The translations under genes were made by a program, and so were the position numbers. Shown here piece by piece: positions 1 to 11,751 of a stretch of 64,000 nt of DNA (positions within the stretch are counted from its first letter, which is position 1; each line of letters opens with the position of its first letter). The notes under the pieces are model-generated. The model ran no database searches. It was not told the DNA's origin and worked only from the letters and a program-made list of their open reading frames with translations. Origin of the DNA: Phorcus lineatus (Eukaryota > Mollusca > Gastropoda > Trochida > Trochidae). The stretch lies in the NCBI GenBank assembly GCA_921293015.1, contig OV121088.1, positions 37,510,836 to 37,574,835 on the forward strand, in the 5' to 3' direction.

Positions 1-2287
1 GAACATCATTTCACTGTAGTTCTGTTGTCAATACATTGTTTGTAATATCATATATTTTGATAGACTTATTTTAATCTTTTTTTATTCTAATTCCTAGTGA
101 ATAGGTGAAGGGCGATTGATCAGCTTAGTTCCAATTCCAAAAAAGGTGATATGGAAAATGGACGAAAGAATGAATAAAGTTCAGAATATTTGATAAGTTT
201 TGTGTTTTGTCAGAAAATAATAAAGACTGGTCATGGATTTTAAAACATGGAAAGCTTACAATAAACATTCCATATCGAACATCGGCCATGCACAAATAAA
301 TCATTTAGTGAAATCAGCATGCAAATAATTGGAAAAAAATTGCCAGATTCAACCACCACAAGTAATTAGGATTCTACTATGCATTCGTAAAATGTTATAA
401 TCTTCAATTTTATGATAAATAAAAAGTATGCAGCTGGTAATTTCATTTTGAATCTGTCCACCATATATTGAATTATTTCACACTCGTGTATTTTGCTGCG
501 TTGTACGTACGTGCAAGTTGACTTACGTAACGAGCGGCATTTCGCCATTTTAAACAACAAAAATACAGTTACACAACATACGTTTGTTTAAATCATCATT
601 GTCCTTACATTGGCAAGAGTATTTGTAAAAACACGTACGTTACCCGATGTCTTTTCGACCGAAATTAGTACTGTTTTGTCGTTCAAGTTCAACATATGAA
701 GAGACTCACTTCCGGGTTATGTAATGGACATTTATTCAACTTTATCGTCATTTTTATTTTATTTCCTTTTTACTATTGCGTCAGAAGTTCATAAGGAGAT
801 ATCTTGCCAATTTTTATATGAATTGGTCGACTGGTATGGCTGCTACAATCCGCGCTATTTCATTCTCTGACAGTGTAAAGATACGACAGAGGCCATCTGT
901 TTTCCACAGGTTACGTCACACATTCCATAGGACGAAATCGAGGTTTTCCCGGTGTTTATCGTAAAGTAAGATGGCCGACACGTCAAAACAGCGACGTAAA
1001 CCGTAGAGTTTTCAACTTCTTTTACGATTTTCTAAAAACATCCTTCATCCGAATAGCTAAGGTATTTGTGATATTGATGACTTTTAACTAATGAATGTGT
1101 TTTTCACGTCTATTAGATGTACATGCGATGCAAAGTGTATATAGACGGACAATTGTGGAGCAAAATCACCCGGGAGTTGCACTTTAAAATAAGAGATGTC
1201 TGAGATATTTTACGCTTTCTTTAAACCGTTAAAGCTACCTCTCCGACAAGTTTTTTTCAAATTGTAAAAGCTATCCCTAAATGGTCTTTAAAATAAAATC
1301 ATATAACTAATATGAATAATTAAAAAGGAAAATTTTTGAACAAACAATTGCAGTCATTCCAAGACTAGTGGCTGAAGTACGTTAAGTATAATGGAACGAA
1401 TGTTTGAACAAGCCCGGTTGGTTTGGCCGATATTGTTTTTTAATCGTAAATTGCAAAAATAATCTTTATAATCACTCGTGGATTGTTTTAGAAATTGTAA
1501 AACTGTTTGGTATATGTCTCTGCTTGATTCAGTTTTGTTCAATATAACGATGTTTATAGAATTAAAATCTGCATAATTTTACATACCTATATCATGGAAG
1601 CCTAATGGAGTCAAACGTAAAACTTTATAATTAGATGTTCTTCAATGATGATGCCTCGGAAACAAACACAGTTATCTTTATCAGGCCGCTAAAATTAATC
1701 CCATACTGTTACATAAAACCTGAGTTTCATGTTACTTCTAAATTTCAAAGTTCCCTCAAAAAGATATGATTTTTTGTAATCGGCGGCATGTTATATGTCA
1801 TATTATGAAATTATTTTTTTTGTCAAGTATACAAATGAAAAGACTATTTACCTTTAATTTATCAGCTCCTTAGTAAAATAATTATGATTGGTTAGATTTG
1901 ACGTAATTCATTTGAGTTAATCAGTAATGATAATCAATAATGATAATAAAATATTGTTAGAATTTTTTGAATTTTTACATGTGTTATTTAAGTTGATATG
2001 TATGCGTCTCCTGAGCGAAAAATGACGAATAAAGGATTACATACAGTCCTAAACGTAACCCTTTGGTTTCCCTAACAGAAGCTAGAAATCGAACTATAAA
2101 GAGGGGTTATGTAGGAAGCAGATGTAATCATTAGGCAAAATAGAAGGTTAGGCTGGTTAATTTTTAATAATTATGATCTACCAATCAGGATATAGAATGA
2201 TATATGATATTACGACACATTCACAAAGCTCCAATTATATTTAGGCTAATCCTAATCAGTAACGTAACGGTTACCCGCTGCTTTTAG
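1..2287. other. Outer part of arm 1, no gene recognised
   Basis: AT-rich sequence with only short open frames and no recognisable protein. Around 700-1020 the base composition rises, with promoter-like motifs (a CCGGG/ACGTC-rich stretch and GATGGCCGAC near 971), but no exon can be defined. The mirror is at 27092-29381. One difference between arms changes TTACGTCA (908-915) to TGACGTCA, a CRE-like octamer, in arm 2. Confidence 0.5.
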
Positions 2288-2579
2288 CTTAACCCTTAAG
2301 TTGCTGAATATTATTTTGACCAGTTTTGCCCCCGTGGCTGAATTATTCAGCACTCGCCTCGCTACGCTAATAACGCAATTAGCACCTGTGGCTGAATTAT
2401 TTCGCACCGCGAGTCGCGGCTGTTTTTTCGATAAATGGTGTATTCACATGGCGGATTACGGGTGGAACTGACCGTTCGATACAAAAGTAGCCCGCTAATC
2501 CCGTACACAAATGAACGATCTTTATCCGAAACTTTGAATGAAATTTTTATCTTACCTAGAACGGTTTCTATTGCAATAT

Positions 2580-3880
2580 GAAGATTGTCTTTATTTAGAG
2601 TTACGCAAAATCCTTAAATATAATCGCACAATTAATTTTTTTATATGGAGTTGAAGATACATTATTCCTCTTTACGATGATATATATTTTTTTACAATGC
2701 GACCTCTAGTTAGATTTCTACAATTATCTAAAGATTGTCTTTATTTCCGGCTGAATAAAATCCATAATAATTAGCGCGCATACATGTATTATATATGGAA
2801 TTGTAGACAATTTATTCTTCTTTATGATGATAAAAGATTGTTAGAATATGTCACCCTGTTCAAAAGATATACGCCGCGAAAGATGGTTGGGATGCTCCGA
2901 CATAACGGGATTTTTAACCAGAACTAATTCTCCCTTGGGCAGTCTGGCATCGGTACGCTAATTAGTACCGTTATACCCCCGGGGCTACCCCGAGGCACCA
3001 GCATGCAGGTGCCAGTGTTCTAAGCACCAGCGTTGCTTCCTGCTGTACCGATCCTCTCGTCGCGTGCAGTCACACGCGGGCGAACATTCCGAGATAATAA
3101 AATCAATCATTCTATACGCACGCCTCATCGTTATTTCTTGCTGCGCATGTACAAATTATACATGGAAATAAAGATAAATCTTTCGTCCTTACGACTGTGA
3201 AAAAATAATGAAAAGGTGCCAACTGGTTCAAAAGATATGAAAAACGAAAGAGTGATACCCTCAACTGCTTGAAAACAAATTTTGATAAGCGTCCTATTTG
3301 CGACACCAGTCGCATCATTCACCGCATCGTTATTATGGACTGCGCATATGCATATTATACATGGAATTAAAGACAATTCTATTCCCTTGAAAGAGGTGAA
3401 AAAAATATAAAAAAGTATAAAATAGTTCGGGAGATATAAACCGCTAAAGAGCGACACCCTCAACTACTTGAAAATAGATTTTGACAATCGTTTTATTTGC
3501 GACATTTGTCGCTGCACTCGCCACACCATTTTTATTAATTGCGCACATGCATATTATACATGGAATTAAAGATCATTCTTTCCGCGTGAGAAAGGTGGAA
3601 AAAAAATTAAAAAGTGCCAAATAGTTCGGGAGATATGAACCGTTAAAGAGGGGTACCCTCAGACATTTGGGGAAAAAAATTGATAATTGCGACATTTGTC
3701 GCATGATTTGCCGCTTCTTTATTATGTGTTGCGCATATACACATTTCAAAATGAATCAAAGCCAGTTCTTTTTCCTTTACGATGATGTAAAAAGTATGAA
3801 GTTTCGCCACCCGATTCTAAGAATACAAATTGCGAAAGATCGGGGTAGATTCGTGATGCGGCTCGTATCGAACGTCCAGT
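2580..3880. repeat. Diverged tandem array, ~190-200 bp period, beside piggyBac
   Basis: A block containing GCGCATATGCATATTATACA-like words followed by ATGGAATTAAAGA recurs, with CATGG anchors near 3161, 3360 and 3559 (spacing 199 bp) and a degraded unit near 3750. Two more degraded units have anchors near 2644 and 2794. Each unit also carries a 'cggga gatat' word and a GCGACATTTGTCGC-like palindrome. The array lies directly 3' of the piggyBac gene and is mirrored in arm 2. It could be a satellite or a subterminal repeat belonging to the transposon. Confidence 0.7.
2915..3090. other. GC-rich hairpin block inside the tandem array
   Basis: A GC-rich stretch interrupts the AT-rich array. It contains short inverted repeats: GGTAC/GTACC around a TAATTA-like core near 2953-2970, and GGCACC...GGTGCC near 2994-3013. 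It is duplicated at about 26290-26465. The cause is unknown; it may be a small insertion between two tandem units. Confidence 0.4.
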
Positions 3881-6145
3881 GACAGCTCACATTGACTTTC
3901 TCTGTCTCTTTTACGACTTAAAAAAAAGATTATTTTATTGACAATCAGTATTTTATATTACACTCATTCACCTTATTGATGTGAAGAATAAACTTTATAA
4001 GGAGAGTAACGCTCATCCACACTTCTGCTTCTTTCTTCTTTCTTCAATCTTCTTGATTATCCCCCTCATTTTCCTTCTCTGACATCAAACTGATATAAGC
4101 TTTAGTGCAATCTTGTGACGTGTGATAAATTCTGAAACATGGTGCTGCACAAAGAGCCACATTACACTCGATACATTCGAAAGAAGATTCTTTGCCTACC
4201 CTTTTCTTCTTTCGAACTGGCTGATTTGTTTCTTCGAATTCCCTTCGACGAAGTTCTCTATTCGCTTTGGAGCAAACAACACACATGCGTGAGAGGTTTT
4301 TCTTCTTTCCAACAGGCTTAATCTTTGATGGAAAGTGACGACCATGGAGTCGCAAGACACTATCGTCGCTCATGCTCGGCCGGCCGCGAGGACGTCTGCG
4401 CAGGGAGGGCACTTTTTCTGTTTCGGCGAAGGTGATCATATGCTGCACCAAATCTGTTCTAAATTGACGGCTTGTTCTCAAAGGTTTGTCTTCTGAGAAT
4501 TCTTTATAGATAATGTAAGAATTCAACATGGCAACGTTCAACACATGAAACCACACGCGCTTCCACCATTTAAGAGTTTTCATTTTGAAAGGGGTGTACG
4601 ACAACATCTGGTCGGCCCGATCCACACCTCCCATATATTTGTTGTATTCGTGCACAATACATGGTCTCGTATTTGCTTCCCCAGTCACTCGGTTCTTCTT
4701 TCCTGTCTCTACAATTTCGGCGTCTTCTACGGTTGACATGAGCAACACTGACTTCCTGTCCTCATACCGCAAAACGAGTAGGTCTTGATTGTGATAGACT
4801 GTCATATCCCCTTTCTTCTGTTTCTTCTGTGCCTTCTTTAGCTTTTCAGGAATGCCTTTGCGATTTCCTCTCAAAGTTCCCGTCGCACCAGTTCCCATTT
4901 CCCACAAGTTTATATACAATGCCACCGACGAATAGAAATTGTCCATGAACACATGATACCCTTTCCCAGCATATTCCTTCACCAAGTCCATGACGAGATC
5001 ATACGTTTTCCCACCAACAGAAACAGCTTCATTTCTTTTTCCAGTGTAGAGTTTGAACTTGCAAACATAACCATTTGTTGAGTCGCACAACATGTAGGCC
5101 TTTATCCCATACTTCTTCGGCTTGTCGGGATTATATACTTTGAAACTCAGATTGCCTTTCCAAGGCACCAACCCTTCGTCAACACAAATGGTTTGATGCG
5201 GCTTATAAACTCTGGAAAAACGATGCACGATGCGTTGGTACAGATAGCCAAGTTTATTCATTGGTGAAAAATGCGGAGTGTTTCGTCCCGGCATTAGGTT
5301 GTTATCATTCAAATGTAGATACGTTAGCAGTAACCAGAACCTGTCGCGGGGCATGCACTTGGAAAAGAAGGGCGTCGACGTAACATCACTTGTTGACCAA
5401 TACTCAGCAAAGTTTCTCTGTACAACCAGAGACATTGCTATTGTCATTGCAATGAATACTTTCATTTCTTCGGCATTCGTATCATACCAGTGCCTCAACC
5501 GTGAACAGGGTTTCAGAACCTTATCATCGACCTGTTGGTGGAAGTATCTGTTGGTTTCTGCTGCCAATGATCCATAATCATCTTCATGAAAAAACAGTCA
5601 GAAAAAGTCTACAGGTTGCGGGTTATCAGGCAATTCTATGAACCGTCCTAATCCCGTTGCGCCAGTAAAATGCAATTCGACACGTCCACGTTGCCTCGGC
5701 CCCTCTTCCCAGCGATCCATAAAATTATCTTGGTCATCAAAATGTGTGTCCATTTCATTATATTGCTCGTCAGAGCCACTGAACTCTTCCTCTGTGGAAG
5801 TACCAGCCGTAGCAGTTTCACCCGTACCAGCTAATATGTCTCTTGCAATGTTTCTTATTTCTTGATCACTATCAATGTCACTTTCACTATCACTGTCACT
5901 GTCACTATCACTCTCATCAGTTGATTCCATATCAGAAGCTTCATCGGCATGGACCTCGTTGATGAAGTCGTCGTCGCTAGACGTTGACGGACCTTCCCAA
6001 CTCCTGGTTCGCGGCCTCCTGGTCTTAGGCATCTTTCACATCAATCTGTAAATGATTGAAAATAATTTAGGCACACGCAAGATATAATAACATCAACACA
6101 TGACCTGTTGTACAGAGAAATTCAATGTGAGCTTCATGGACATTC
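3871..6145 (-). mobile_element. piggyBac-type DNA transposon core (arm 1), outer ends unresolved
   Basis: The transposase gene is bracketed by an inverted repeat. The left copy (3871-3906) and right copy (6112-6145) share ACAGAGAAA, TCAATGTGAGCT and TGGAC words in opposite orientation. These look like internal subterminal repeats. True piggyBac ends should abut TTAA. One candidate is TTAACCCTTAAG at about 2285-2296, which resembles piggyBac termini and is followed by palindromic GCTGAATTATTCAGC, but no matching partner was found on the other side. Element boundaries are therefore left open. Confidence 0.6.
4044..6032 (-). pseudogene. piggyBac transposase, split by one in-frame TGA (arm 1)
   Basis: A single reading frame runs from Met at 6032 to the stop at 4044, interrupted once by TGA (5598-5600) in the segment that reads PVDFF-stop-LFFHEDDYGS. 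In piggyBac relatives this segment is continuous and leads into the ETNRY motif, so both halves belong to one ~663-codon gene. The N-terminal 144 residues are acidic with a (SD)n run. The C-terminal 507 residues hold the DDE-like catalytic core: VDEGLVPWKG, VFMDNFYSS and YMGGVDRADQM supply the expected aspartates. A cysteine-rich C-terminal domain follows (CVVC, CIEC, CAAPC, HTSQDC), as is usual for this family's target-binding zinc module. The product would cut and paste DNA at TTAA sites. As read it would be truncated unless the TGA is read through. The same TGA is in arm 2. The best call is a recently inactivated copy. Confidence 0.9.
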
Positions 6146-6743
6146 AATTGCCACATTTTGTAAGTGTTTGAAACAAAAATTCACAATCCCGCCGAAGGTG
6201 CCGATGGCACCGACGGCCGCCGACGTTGTATCAACATGATCAACCCTGATGCCGCCTTCTGACTCCTATGCAACGAGCCAACGAGTCGCGAACAACTGCC
6301 TTCTACGTCAGGAAAGTTCTGATTGTCAGTTGTGGATTACAAAAGTTTTTCAACTCTTGACTTCTCTTCCGAGAATGATAGGTTCCACGGGCCTATCCGT
6401 CGGGACGGCCGTAGTCAACGAGCACCCGGCCCCTTGTCTTGAGTTCACTCGACGGAACTCATGCCATCCCGACATATATAGCAAACTATTTAATCAGTGA
6501 TTCATTTTGCCTTGCGTCTTGCGTAAATTACGCATTGTTTTTATAAATGACGCACTTGATTTTAATAACGTGCGTCCTTCTGACGCAACGTCGTCCAGCA
6601 GTCAATATTTCTTGTTGAACTGTTTCACGTAACATTATCGACTGTCGATGCCTTGAACTTCCAAGACTATAAATAGATCATAGCTTCGACACTTTTCGTC
6701 GGTATTGTACTGGCGATTTCATTGGTTGGCAATCAGTCAGTTC
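6146..6743. other. Interval between piggyBac core and Harbinger, no gene
   Basis: No coding sequence is recognised. It contains a small hairpin GGTGCC-GAT-GGCACC (6197-6211), a GC-rich stretch at 6370-6475, and a cluster of GCGT/ACGC words including the palindrome GCGTAAATTACGC near 6521-6533. It may include the missing outer end of the piggyBac element. Mirrored at about 22629-23230. Confidence 0.4.
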
Positions 6744-6785
6744 GGGTAACTCACGGTGCGACTCGTATTAACTACTTGTAGTATC
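6744..6785. repeat. Harbinger left terminal inverted repeat (arm 1)
   Basis: Starts GGGTAACTCACGG and pairs with 11752-11795. The outermost 6-8 bases differ between the two ends (GGGTAA against GGCCCATT), while the inner ~34 bases are nearly identical. Confidence 0.8.
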
Positions 6786-6878
6786 TACATGTAGTATCGA
6801 CATGTAGATGTAAAAATCGTATATAAACGAGTCGATACGATTGATAATCTCGCGATAATCTCGTCCTAATACAGCAAT

Positions 6879-9800
6879 ATGGCGTCATCAAGTGACGAGG
6901 AGACGCTCGCTATCATTGCACTGCATTTGGCAAGTAAGAAGAAAAAGAAACAAAGAAAACCTAAATCTGTTTGGGTAAGGCAGTGGATACTGCGCAGACC
7001 TACTTCCGGCGCGTACAACTCTCTTTTGCGGGAACTTGAAGAAGAAGACCCTCTTAGTCTTAAAAACTTTCTAAGAATGGATGCTCAGAATTTCCACTTT
7101 TTGTTGGAGTTGATTAAAGACAAAATTGAAAAGAAGTCAACCCCTATGAGAAACTCCATCACAGCAGGGGAAAAGTTAGCAATTACCTTGCGCTTCCTGG
7201 CAAGTGGTACGTTTTAAATAACTTATGTTTCTGAATAAAAAATTCTAATGCATATCAATAATATGTTAGCCTTTGTTAATAAGAAATGAAAAATTGAAAT
7301 ATTCTTCAATTGATTTACTTTTAATTCAATTTGTAAAGGGAGATAATCTAGATTGAGGTGTCAAGATATGAAGCGCCATAAAATATCTTTTAGGTTTGTT
7401 TGATTTGACACATTGAGAGCATTTACTTCTTTCAATAATGAAGCGCCATAAAACAACCTGATAGGCTTAAATTATACTTTTGGTAAGTGATAAGGCTATT
7501 GTAGACCAAATGAAGATGTAAATGATAACAGTTATTTCGACATTTTATGAATTAAATATAAAATTCTGTTTTTCAAAGTTGACTTGAATTGCAATATTTA
7601 TGTCACCAGGTGATAGCTACAAGTCTCTGGAGTTCCTGTACCGCATGCCAAGAAACACTATATGTCAGTTTATACCTGAAGTCTGCCAGGCCATTTATGG
7701 AGCACTTCATGAAGACTTTTTAAAGGTACACTGATAAGAATAATAAATATTATTCAATTTGCCATGCAAAAAAACAAAAAAACAAAAACAACATTTGATC
7801 ATTTACATAAATTTTATTCTGTCAGTGCATCAGATTTTCAAAGATGAAACATTCTCAAAATGTGGTATGGAGCTGTTAGATTACATAAAGTTTCCATTAA
7901 AATATTTTCCATAATAAAGTAATTAGAACAATTAGATTTGCAACAAATGATAATCCACTTTTATAATAGTAGATAGTTAGTGGCAACTCTGTCCTGATGG
8001 ATGCTAAATATCATCAGATGAACATTTTATAATAAGTGATCATAAAACATATTATAAATATAATCACTGTGTTTGACAAATACTAAATTGATGTGAATCT
8101 GCCAATCATGTAAACATTCTTTTACAAGCATTTAACAATTTTAATGTAAAGTCAATTTGGAGATTGAAATCAAATGAAATCCAACAATTGACTTTGAAAC
8201 ATTTTAATAACTTATTACACTGGTCACATTTCAGTTAGGTTCAGTCATGTCTATTGGCAAATAAGAAACTGACAACTATATGAACTGTCAGTTTACCAAA
8301 AAAGATGTATTTATTTACAACTATTGATTTTTTCTTTAAAATATTTGATATTTCATTTCATGACAAACTTATTATTTAGTAGAGTTATATTATATAGCCG
8401 GGTTTTCCCCAGAAACCTGTAAATCAATTTTATGAATCAAGTGAATCTTCAAACAATACTGAATATAATTCTCATGAGTAATGTTCTAAAAAATCCTTTA
8501 GTATATATTTATTTAGGTAATTCATTACAATGTCAGCTTTAACTCTTCTTAGCTTTTAAAGGTATATTGGATAAACATTGAGATTGCTTCGAATCCATCC
8601 TCTAAAGTTAAAGTAAATTCTGATCAGCATATCTCTAAATCTAAGCAATAACTTTATCTGTTGATATTGGATTGATTGAATTTAATATCAGAGTACATTA
8701 ATGTCATAATTTCAAGGTTCACTTTCAAATTGATAACTGAATATAACCGACTGAATCTTAATCTTCAGTTCTTGCCGTTTTCTAAAATCTGAAATCTTTT
8801 TAATTTCTAGTCCAACCTGTTTACCAAACAGGAGATCAGAATCAGAATCAGAATCATTCTTTTCTTTTTTTCTTTCACTGATTTGACCAAGAGTCTGAAT
8901 GATCAATTTGTTTACATCAACATCCTTGTCAGCACCCTGTCTCCTCTTCTTTAATGGTGTTCCAATGATGGGTGATGTGGACTGAAATGAAGAAATATTT
9001 TATTAAATTTAATGAAAGTTTTATAGTAAATAAGTTTGACTTCAGTCAAATTCAGTGTTTATGTTTTAAAAACTTATAGTGAGCTTTTCATTTCAATCGC
9101 TCATTTCATATTTCAGGTACCAAGTTCAGAGGCAGAATGGCTGGCAATTCAGGATGAATTTATGGCAAAGTGGCAATTTCCAAATTGCATTGGGGCTTTA
9201 GATGGAAAACATGTAGCCATTAAGGCACCAAATAACAGTGGATCTGTGTTTTTCAATTACAAAAAGTATTTTAGCATCATTCTTTTGGCTTTGGTTGATG
9301 CTAACTGCAGATTTATCTTTGTTGATGTAGGGGCAAATGGCAGAGCAGGTGATGCTGGGGTTTATGCTAATTCTGACTTGTCTCAGGCATTAGAGAATAG
9401 TACACTTAACATCCCTGATGCGAAATGTCTACCAGGTAGACAAGAGCCAGTACCAAGTGTTGTAGTAGGCGATGATGCATTCATGTTGAAACCCTACCTC
9501 ATGAAACCATACCCCATGAAGGACTTATCTTTTGAAAAGAGAATCTTTAACTATCGTCTATCGAGGGCAAGGAGAGTGTCTGAAAATGCCTTTGGCATTC
9601 TGACAAACAGGTTTGCTATTTTCCAGAGATCTCTTCAGGTTTCACCTGAAACTGCTGTTTCAATTGTCTTGGCAAGTGTTGCAATTCATAACTTTCTTAA
9701 GAAAAGAAGTGATATAGTGTATCACAATCCAGGTGAAATGAAAATAGAAGGAAATAAACTTGCAATGCTTCCACATCAAGGAGGCAGCAGAAATGCTGCA

Positions 9801-9881
9801 TGTGCAAGACAAGTCAGAGATGAACTTGCTGATTATTTCATTACAAATGGCCAAGTAGACTGGCAATGGGATATGGTGTAA
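6879..9881 (+). CDS. Harbinger DDE transposase, three exons (arm 1, intact)
   Basis: Exons 6879-7206, 7610-7725 and 9117-9881 join in frame across GT-AG introns (donors GTACGT and GTACAC, acceptors CACCAG and TTTCAG), giving about 402 residues. Exon 1 starts MASSSDEETLAII and carries a Lys/Arg-rich stretch, then the helical N-terminal region. Exon 3 holds the DDE_Tnp_4 nuclease: GALDGKH supplies the first Asp, VVVGDDAFMLKPY the second, and RRVSENAFGILTNRF the Glu. The enzyme would excise and reinsert the element, normally together with the MADF partner encoded on the other strand. Intron 2 contains the last exon of that antisense gene. The frame runs to its natural stop at 9879-9881, so this copy looks intact. 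Confidence 0.9.
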
Positions 9882-11577
9882 ATAAATATTTTGAGCTTAG
9901 AATTAGGTTTAGTAAGTAATGTACCCTCATGTAGTTAGTTCCGCTACCTGTTTGATATCACTTTAGGCATATGTGGCAGGGTGAAATAAAAGCATTGCTC
10001 CGGCTCTGGCCAGAATTGGAATTAGTCCCGGGTTTGAATCCCACAGGAGGTGATCTCACAATAACTTCTGTTACACATACAAAAGCACTTATGTATTAAA
10101 ATAGATTTACCTGTAGTGGAGGGTCAGCACTTGGGCTTGGAGTCGATGTGGAACTTCCTGCAATTAAGTCAGTTGTTTCTCGTTCTTCTTGGACATCCTT
10201 ATCAGCAACAATCTGTTGGAACAAAAGTTATACTAATCTTATGTTTCTCTCATTCTCAAATTGAAATTGAAACCAAATTTCTAAATCGGAATTTGAATAA
10301 ACCAATAAGATAATAACCAAGTTATTCAACCGTGCTTATTAACATTACACATACTTGATCTATGTGAGGTCTTTTTGATGATTTGCTGATAGAATTTGTC
10401 TTGATGAGAATTGATTTTGATGATTTTAAACGCATATTATATATATACAATTGTTACTGTATATCAAACACTGTCATACATACATGTTCAGTTTCATAAA
10501 AAAAAAACTTGACTTAAACTAATTACCATATTGCTCACTGATGGTCTTTTTTGGACTTGACTCCTAAGCAAAGGATCAAGCAGCTGGAAGAACTCCCATT
10601 GTGAGACATACACGTCTGAGCTGGCAGCTCCACTCTTCTGTGAGCTGTTTACCTTCTTCAGCTCTCTGCCATAGTATGTCCTGAGGCTGGCAATTTTTGC
10701 AGATACTTGATCTACTGTAAACATAATGATAACATTAGAAAATACTCTAGTCACAATAAAAAATATATGTAATTCATATTGACTGATATAGGCAATAACA
10801 ATAGAATATTTATTCAGCCATTATGAAATATTCTTGTGAAATCTACACTGTATATATTTCACAGTAATTTTATGCGAATTTATTTTGATGAATTTAGTGA
10901 TAAACACATGAAATAAATGTGTTTTATATCATATTGAGTGTTTTTGTTATTTGTTAAACATCAATATTCTTATCTGATTATACAAAATTTTGAACACATC
11001 ATAAATACTTATCGTTAAATCTGATTGTTACATAATCACAACAAATATATATGATAGGGACCTCCTTAATATCCATCCAAAAATTACTTTAGCGAAATTA
11101 TTCTGTTAGAATAGTTTTCTAAGGAATGAAACCATAAAATATCTGAACAACAAAAAGAGAAAATTGGGTATGAAACCTTAAAAATAAAAATTGGGGAAAT
11201 TGTACGATCATAAGACATTATACGATTTTACGTCTTCAATTATATCTCCGGTAAACTACATTTTGGCGTTAGAGAGGACAGGCAAAACATAACGATTGAG
11301 GGTGCCATACAAAGTATAAAACAATTTAGATAATGAATTGCGATTTATGAAAAAAGGTGTCGTCTGCTCTAAATTATCTAACTCACTCACCTGTCATCAT
11401 TCTGCCGCAGCTCTCCTGCATCTGTTGGGCGATCATCGACATCGCCGCCTGGCGAATGTCACGCTTGGAATAACTCTTGTGGGTCACATTCCAAAGACTT
11501 TCTTGTGACAAGTAATAATTTACAAAATATTCCGTCTCGGCTTTACTGAGCGGCTCTTGCGATTTCTTTGATTCCAT
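8712..11577 (-). CDS. Harbinger MADF/Myb-like DNA-binding protein, four exons (arm 1)
   Basis: Exons 11577-11391, 10714-10527, 10212-10111 and 8981-8712 join in frame with GT-AG borders, giving about 248 residues. Exons 1-2 form a MADF domain: EYFVNYYLSQESLWNV, YSKRDIRQAA, LRTYYGRELKK, SGAASSDVYVSQWEFFQLLDPLL. Exon 3 is Ser/Thr/Pro-rich. Exon 4 has a basic PLKKRRQ patch (nuclear-localisation-like) and a helical C-terminus. In Harbinger elements the second protein brings the transposase to the nucleus and to the element ends; that role is inferred from the family. Compared with arm 2 this copy has 12 extra bases in exon 3 (DLIA) and 12 in exon 4 (an extra SDSD). It overlaps the transposase gene in antisense without exon overlap. 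Confidence 0.87.
9955..10065 (+). repeat. Possible tRNA-derived SINE remnant
   Basis: GGTTTGAATCCC at about 10032-10043 resembles a pol III B box, with GTGGCAGGGTGAA (9971-9983) as a weak A-box-like word about 50 bases upstream. It lies between the two genes' exons inside the Harbinger element and is mirrored in arm 2. It is not a tRNA gene: no cloverleaf was found. The call is tentative. Confidence 0.25.
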
Positions 11578-11751
11578 GTTTACAAAGGGAGTGAACTCTT
11601 GCCATACTAATTCGACGTCTTTGATTGGTCAATTCCGTACGACCCGTCGAAAGAAATAGGATAGTTTCTATTTCTCGCAACTCGCTTTCAACTGGTTGTG
11701 AGCTTGTCAAAGTTGTTACGACTCGGCTGTTCTCACGCTTAATCTCGAGTC

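Noticed and set aside
3112-3463. Frames of 68-110 codons in the array beside piggyBac
   Set aside because: They track the ~199-bp repeat period (recurring PCIICxCA text), so they are repeat translations rather than a protein.
5598-5600. TGA as a selenocysteine codon in piggyBac
   Set aside because: No SECIS-like hairpin was recognised after the gene and the family is not known to use selenocysteine; nonsense or read-through is simpler.
10020-10050. tRNA gene suggested by a B-box-like GGTTTGAATCCC
   Set aside because: No acceptor or anticodon stems can be drawn around it; kept only as a weak SINE remnant.
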